This document shows, one piece after another, positions 61,426 to 64,000 of a stretch of DNA of 64,000 nt. Both the position numbers and the translations under genes were made by a program. The DNA lies in assembly GCF_023715535.1 (NCBI RefSeq), contig NZ_JAMBOI010000001.1:186001-250000 (forward strand). Direction: 5' to 3'. The stretch's first letter is position 1. Every line of letters starts with the position of its first letter. Under the pieces are notes generated by a model that saw nothing but the letters and a program-made list of their open reading frames with translations, was not told the DNA's origin and made no database searches. The DNA is from Sporosarcina luteola (GTDB taxonomy: Bacteria; Bacillota; Bacilli; Bacillales_A; Planococcaceae).

Positions 61426-61980
61426 CTACTTGTCTTGTCTAAATTTGGCTACGCTGTCAATGTAGACATCTCCGCCATATATATCGTTAATTACGACGAC
61501 AGGAAAATTCTCAATCTCCAATTTACGGATCGCTTCCGTACCTAAATCTTCATAGGCAATGACTCGTGAAGCCTTGATGGAACGCGAAATCAAAGCCGCA
61601 GCCCCTCCAACAGCACCGAAATAAACAGCCTCATTGTCAATCATTGATTGCTTGACCACTTCGCTTCGGTGCCCTTTTCCGATCATTCCTTTTAGACCTT
61701 TTTCCAATAAAGCCGGGGTATATAAGTCCATCCGTTCACTTGTAGTCGGACCTGCAGAACCGATCACTTCCCCGGGTCTGGCAGGAGTGGGGCCAACGTA
61801 ATAGATGACTTGGCCGGTCAACTCCACAGGCAGCGGCTTACCTTCCCTGATCGACTCCGCCATCCTCTTATGCGCCGCGTCTCTCGCGGTATATACAGTG
61901 CCGGATAATAAAACCCGGTCGCCGGCCCGTAATGTTCTCACATGCTCTTCCGTCAATGGTAGTTGTATATTTATCGGCAT
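61426..61980 (-). CDS. ttdB: L-tartrate dehydratase/class I fumarase beta subunit
   Basis: 184 residues. The beta-type domain of Fe-S hydro-lyases: LSGTVYTARDAAHKRM, GPTPARPGEVIGSAGPTTS, and KGMIGKGHRSEVV. It pairs with the alpha subunit 11 bp upstream. Sequence alone does not separate L-tartrate dehydratase from fumarase; the surrounding tartrate genes favour the former. Confidence 0.88.
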   Translation of the reverse strand: MPINIQLPLTEEHVRTLRAGDRVLLSGTVYTARDAAHKRMAESIREGKPLPVELTGQVIYYVGPTPARPGEVIGSAGPTTSERMDLYTPALLEKGLKGMIGKGHRSEVVKQSMIDNEAVYFGAVGGAAALISRSIKASRVIAYEDLGTEAIRKLEIENFPVVVINDIYGGDVYIDSVAKFRQDK

Positions 61981-61991
61981 ACCTACGCCCC

Positions 61992-62837
61992 CTAACCCAT
62001 TTGAACCGTCTGATGCCGGCTAGCATGGCAATTCAAGTTTACCGCTACCGGAAGCGCAGCAATATGGCATGCCTCCGATTCGATCTTCACATCCAACGCC
62101 GTCGTACTGCCGCCCATTCCTTGAGGACCGATTCCCAAGCGATTAATCTGTTGAATGAGTTCTTCCTCCAGATCAGCAATCTCTTTACTCGAATGGCGGA
62201 CACCAATTGGTCTGAATAAAGACTTCTTCGCTAAATAGGCGCACCTCTCAAAATTCCCGCCGATGCCAACGCCGACAACTAGAGGCGGGCATGCATTCGG
62301 CCCTGCTACCTTCACGACATCGAGCACATAATCTTTGATCCCTTGTACGCCATCTGAAGGTTTCAGCATCTTCAAGCTGCTCATATTTTCCGCACCGCCG
62401 CCTTTCGCAGTCATATGAAGCGTCAACTGACTCCCTTCCACTAACTCAATGTGGATGACGGCCGGGGTGTTGTTTCCTGTATTTTTACGATTGAGAGGAT
62501 CATAGATCATCGAGCTTCTCAAATAACCGGCGCTATATCCTTTTGCAACCCCTTCATTAATCGCATCGATCAGACTTCCGCCGGTAATTCTGCAATCTTG
62601 GCCCAGCTCGACAATGAAGACTGCCGTTCCGGTATCTTGGCACATCGGGACTTGGTCGCGTTTGGCGATATCGGCGTTTTCAACTAATTGGGAGAGTATT
62701 TCTTTTCCTGTATCGGATTTCTCCGTCTGTAAAGCCTTTTTGAAAGCGGAATAAACATCTTCTCCTAAATCAAAATTCGCCTTCTGACACATAAATTCGA
62801 CTTGATGGACAATCTCTGCAAAACTGATTTCTTTCAT
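61992..62837 (-). CDS. ttdA: L-tartrate dehydratase/class I fumarase alpha subunit
   Basis: 281 residues; ATG 62837 follows AGGGGGA. An oxygen-sensitive 4Fe-4S hydro-lyase: cluster Cys residues are in VPMCQDTGTAVF, AGPNACPPLVVGVGIGG and NLNCHASRHQ. Conserved Arg/His segments lie at SMIYDPLNRKNTGNNTPAVIHIE. Works with the beta subunit to dehydrate L-tartrate (or hydrate fumarate). It follows the thioesterase gene by 26 bp. Confidence 0.9.
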   Translation of the reverse strand: MKEISFAEIVHQVEFMCQKANFDLGEDVYSAFKKALQTEKSDTGKEILSQLVENADIAKRDQVPMCQDTGTAVFIVELGQDCRITGGSLIDAINEGVAKGYSAGYLRSSMIYDPLNRKNTGNNTPAVIHIELVEGSQLTLHMTAKGGGAENMSSLKMLKPSDGVQGIKDYVLDVVKVAGPNACPPLVVGVGIGGNFERCAYLAKKSLFRPIGVRHSSKEIADLEEELIQQINRLGIGPQGMGGSTTALDVKIESEACHIAALPVAVNLNCHASRHQTVQMG

Positions 62838-62863
62838 TTGTATCCCCCTATCCGCCGCCATCC

Positions 62864-63376
62864 TCAACCGGCGACGTAAAACGTACCTAGCGCTTTCGCA
62901 ACAAGTTCACCTTCGGAATCCTCAATGGTGCATTCGGCTACAATAGTCGTCCTGCCCCATCTTAAAATCGTTGGGATAGCTATCAAATGAGCCCCTGCCC
63001 CTTTTTTGATGAAATTCATTTTCATTTCCAAAGTGAATACTTTTTGGTCGTCCTCAAGTCTCTTCAAAATCATGAACCCGATCGCGACATCGGCTAATGT
63101 GTAGAGAGAGCCTCCTTGAGCCACGCCATACGTATTGACATTATGCGGCCCGAGGTTCATTTCAACTTTGTCTTCTTCCAATTGCCTGAGACCTGTCAAT
63201 CTTCCATAGAGATGCATAGATGCCCTATCATGCTGTGGCTCTTCAATCAAATCCTTAAATGTCGATAGTAAGTAATCCACTTCCTCCAATTGCTTGATGG
63301 ATAGTCCATCCAGTTTGGATGCAATGGAATCCTTCATTTTGAATCGTTCTTTGTTGTTAGGTTTCTCAGTTTCCAT
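62864..63376 (-). CDS. PaaI-type hotdog thioesterase
   Basis: 170 residues, longer than the usual 130-140 because of a helical N-terminus. The hotdog core has NTYGVAQGGSLYTLADVAIGF, where the segment after HN/NTYG normally holds the catalytic residue, and TLEMKMNFIKKG. It hydrolyses an acyl-CoA; no CoA-ligase is seen in the window, so its place in the pathway is unclear. Lies 14 bp downstream of the MmgE/PrpD-like gene. Confidence 0.85.
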   Translation of the reverse strand: METEKPNNKERFKMKDSIASKLDGLSIKQLEEVDYLLSTFKDLIEEPQHDRASMHLYGRLTGLRQLEEDKVEMNLGPHNVNTYGVAQGGSLYTLADVAIGFMILKRLEDDQKVFTLEMKMNFIKKGAGAHLIAIPTILRWGRTTIVAECTIEDSEGELVAKALGTFYVAG

Positions 63377-63390
63377 TCTTAACTCTCTTT

Positions 63391-64000
63391 CTATATATAT
63401 TGGACATTCAGCTCGTTCATCAGATCAGCGACATTATCGATTGTTTCAATCCCTAAAACGCGATCAGCAAAAACTTGACGATTCTCCTCCGTCAAATTAG
63501 TTGCAAGTTTGATGAACTTGGCGCGTAGATCCTCTGCCGTGACTGGATTTTCCGGGTCCCCTTTAGGGAAATCAGTCTGTTTACGAATCGTTTTCCCGCT
63601 CTTTAGAACGACAGTTACTTTAGCTCCCCACTCTTTCGGATAGGCAGCATTAATAGCTGGATCCAATTCTAAATGCACTTTATCCATCACGTCCCGAATG
63701 GCATTGCCCCACAGATTCTCCCCGCCAAAATCGTCCAATCCCGCGCTCCTCTTGACCAATGCAAGAGCAGTGCAATATTGAACGCTGAATTTCGAGGCGT
63801 ACTCCGTTTTCGGATCGTTGTTATCTGTTATATCGAGTGTTGCTTGATACGCCCCGATTTCGACATAGTCAATCTCATCAAGCTCAAAATCGTTTCCGTT
63901 TGCAATGTCGATCGCCAAGTCAATGACCGCATGGGTATGCCGGCAGGAAGCGTGCACTTTGAATGAATTCTCAAGAATTTTGAATTCATTTCCTAGATTC
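63391..64000 (-). CDS. MmgE/PrpD family protein, N-terminus beyond window edge
   Basis: The minus-strand frame is open from the right edge (first readable segment NLGNEFKILENSFKVHASCR) to the stop at 63391, about 203 residues. It corresponds to the C-terminal half of MmgE/PrpD proteins (full length about 450): SFKVHASCRHTHAVIDLAI, and the closing domain with VTVVLKSGKTIRKQTDFPKG. Family members include 2-methylcitrate, cis-aconitate and related dehydratases or isomerases. A GTG at 63957 is internal, not a start. Substrate unknown here. Confidence 0.85.
   Translation of the reverse strand, partial: NLGNEFKILENSFKVHASCRHTHAVIDLAIDIANGNDFELDEIDYVEIGAYQATLDITDNNDPKTEYASKFSVQYCTALALVKRSAGLDDFGGENLWGNAIRDVMDKVHLELDPAINAAYPKEWGAKVTVVLKSGKTIRKQTDFPKGDPENPVTAEDLRAKFIKLATNLTEENRQVFADRVLGIETIDNVADLMNELNVQYI

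Noticed and set aside
1-64000. rRNA, tRNA or complete insertion sequences
   Set aside because: I found no tRNA cloverleaf, rRNA-like stretch or transposase-like frame in the window on reading; small tRNAs could still be missed without a covariance search.

Overview
The window looks like a chromosomal segment of an endospore-forming Bacillota, most probably a Planococcaceae member close to Sporosarcina. The basis is the moderate GC content, Gram-positive ribosome binding sites with many TTG/GTG starts, a spore-surface manganese-oxidase (mnx) operon with sigma-K-like promoter boxes, a collagen-like exosporium-type protein, and a Gram-positive-style tad pilus locus. This placement is inference: no rRNA, tRNA or core sporulation gene is present.

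Layout, left to right. (1) 1-1828: two minus-strand secreted acidic proteins of unknown role, the first running off the left edge. (2) 2207-8860: a peptide/nickel-type ABC transporter. Its substrate-binding lipoprotein appears circularly permuted, both permeases carry long extra N-terminal membrane regions, and a fused double ATPase gene is transcribed divergently. (3) 9179-10038: a pRiA4b ORF-3-like gene and a truncated gene remnant. (4) 10326-17382: a complete minus-strand tad/flp pilus operon (flp, tadV, tadE, tadG-like, cpaB, tadZ, tadA, tadB, tadC) with no secretin, as expected for a monoderm. (5) 17535-20799: a DUF192 gene, a nucleoside hydrolase, a DNA-alkylation-repair-like protein and a hypothetical. 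(6) 21131-31408: the mnxABCDEFG manganese-oxidase operon plus an mnxD-like paralogue downstream, an orphan small gene facing it, and divergent genes for a PKD-domain surface protein and a collagen-like protein. (7) 31597-44413: a peptide-use island with two M20 peptidases, an S9 peptidase, a five-gene Opp/Dpp transporter, a CapA-like protein and an unusual regulator. (8) 44739-45547: gene debris, then 45494-53292, a four-gene Wadjet (SMC-like) plasmid-defence system in the order jetD-A-B-C. (9) 53588-64000: a catabolic operon that appears able to use several tartrate stereoisomers. It encodes a D-tartrate-dehydratase-like enolase, a two-subunit Fe-S tartrate dehydratase/fumarase, a tartrate dehydrogenase, reductases, a DASS transporter and a GntR regulator, and is interrupted by a perfect 21-bp tandem array.

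The most striking unexplained structure is a family of about 147-bp intergenic repeats: eight copies plus fragments, all in the same orientation. Conserved arms end in a 12-bp terminal inverted repeat (GGTGCCTGTGCA / TGCACAGGCACC). They enclose a central hairpin whose stem sequence differs from copy to copy while base pairing is kept, including one position that is G:C, T:A and A:T in three copies. Two loci hold tandem doublets, and partial ends are scattered nearby. Most copies sit at gene 3' ends and the hairpins are flanked by A/T runs, so they probably also terminate transcription. No transposase is in the window. Other notable items are the permuted binding protein, degenerate 21-bp repeats at two more loci, and three sigma-K-like -10 boxes around the mnx region.
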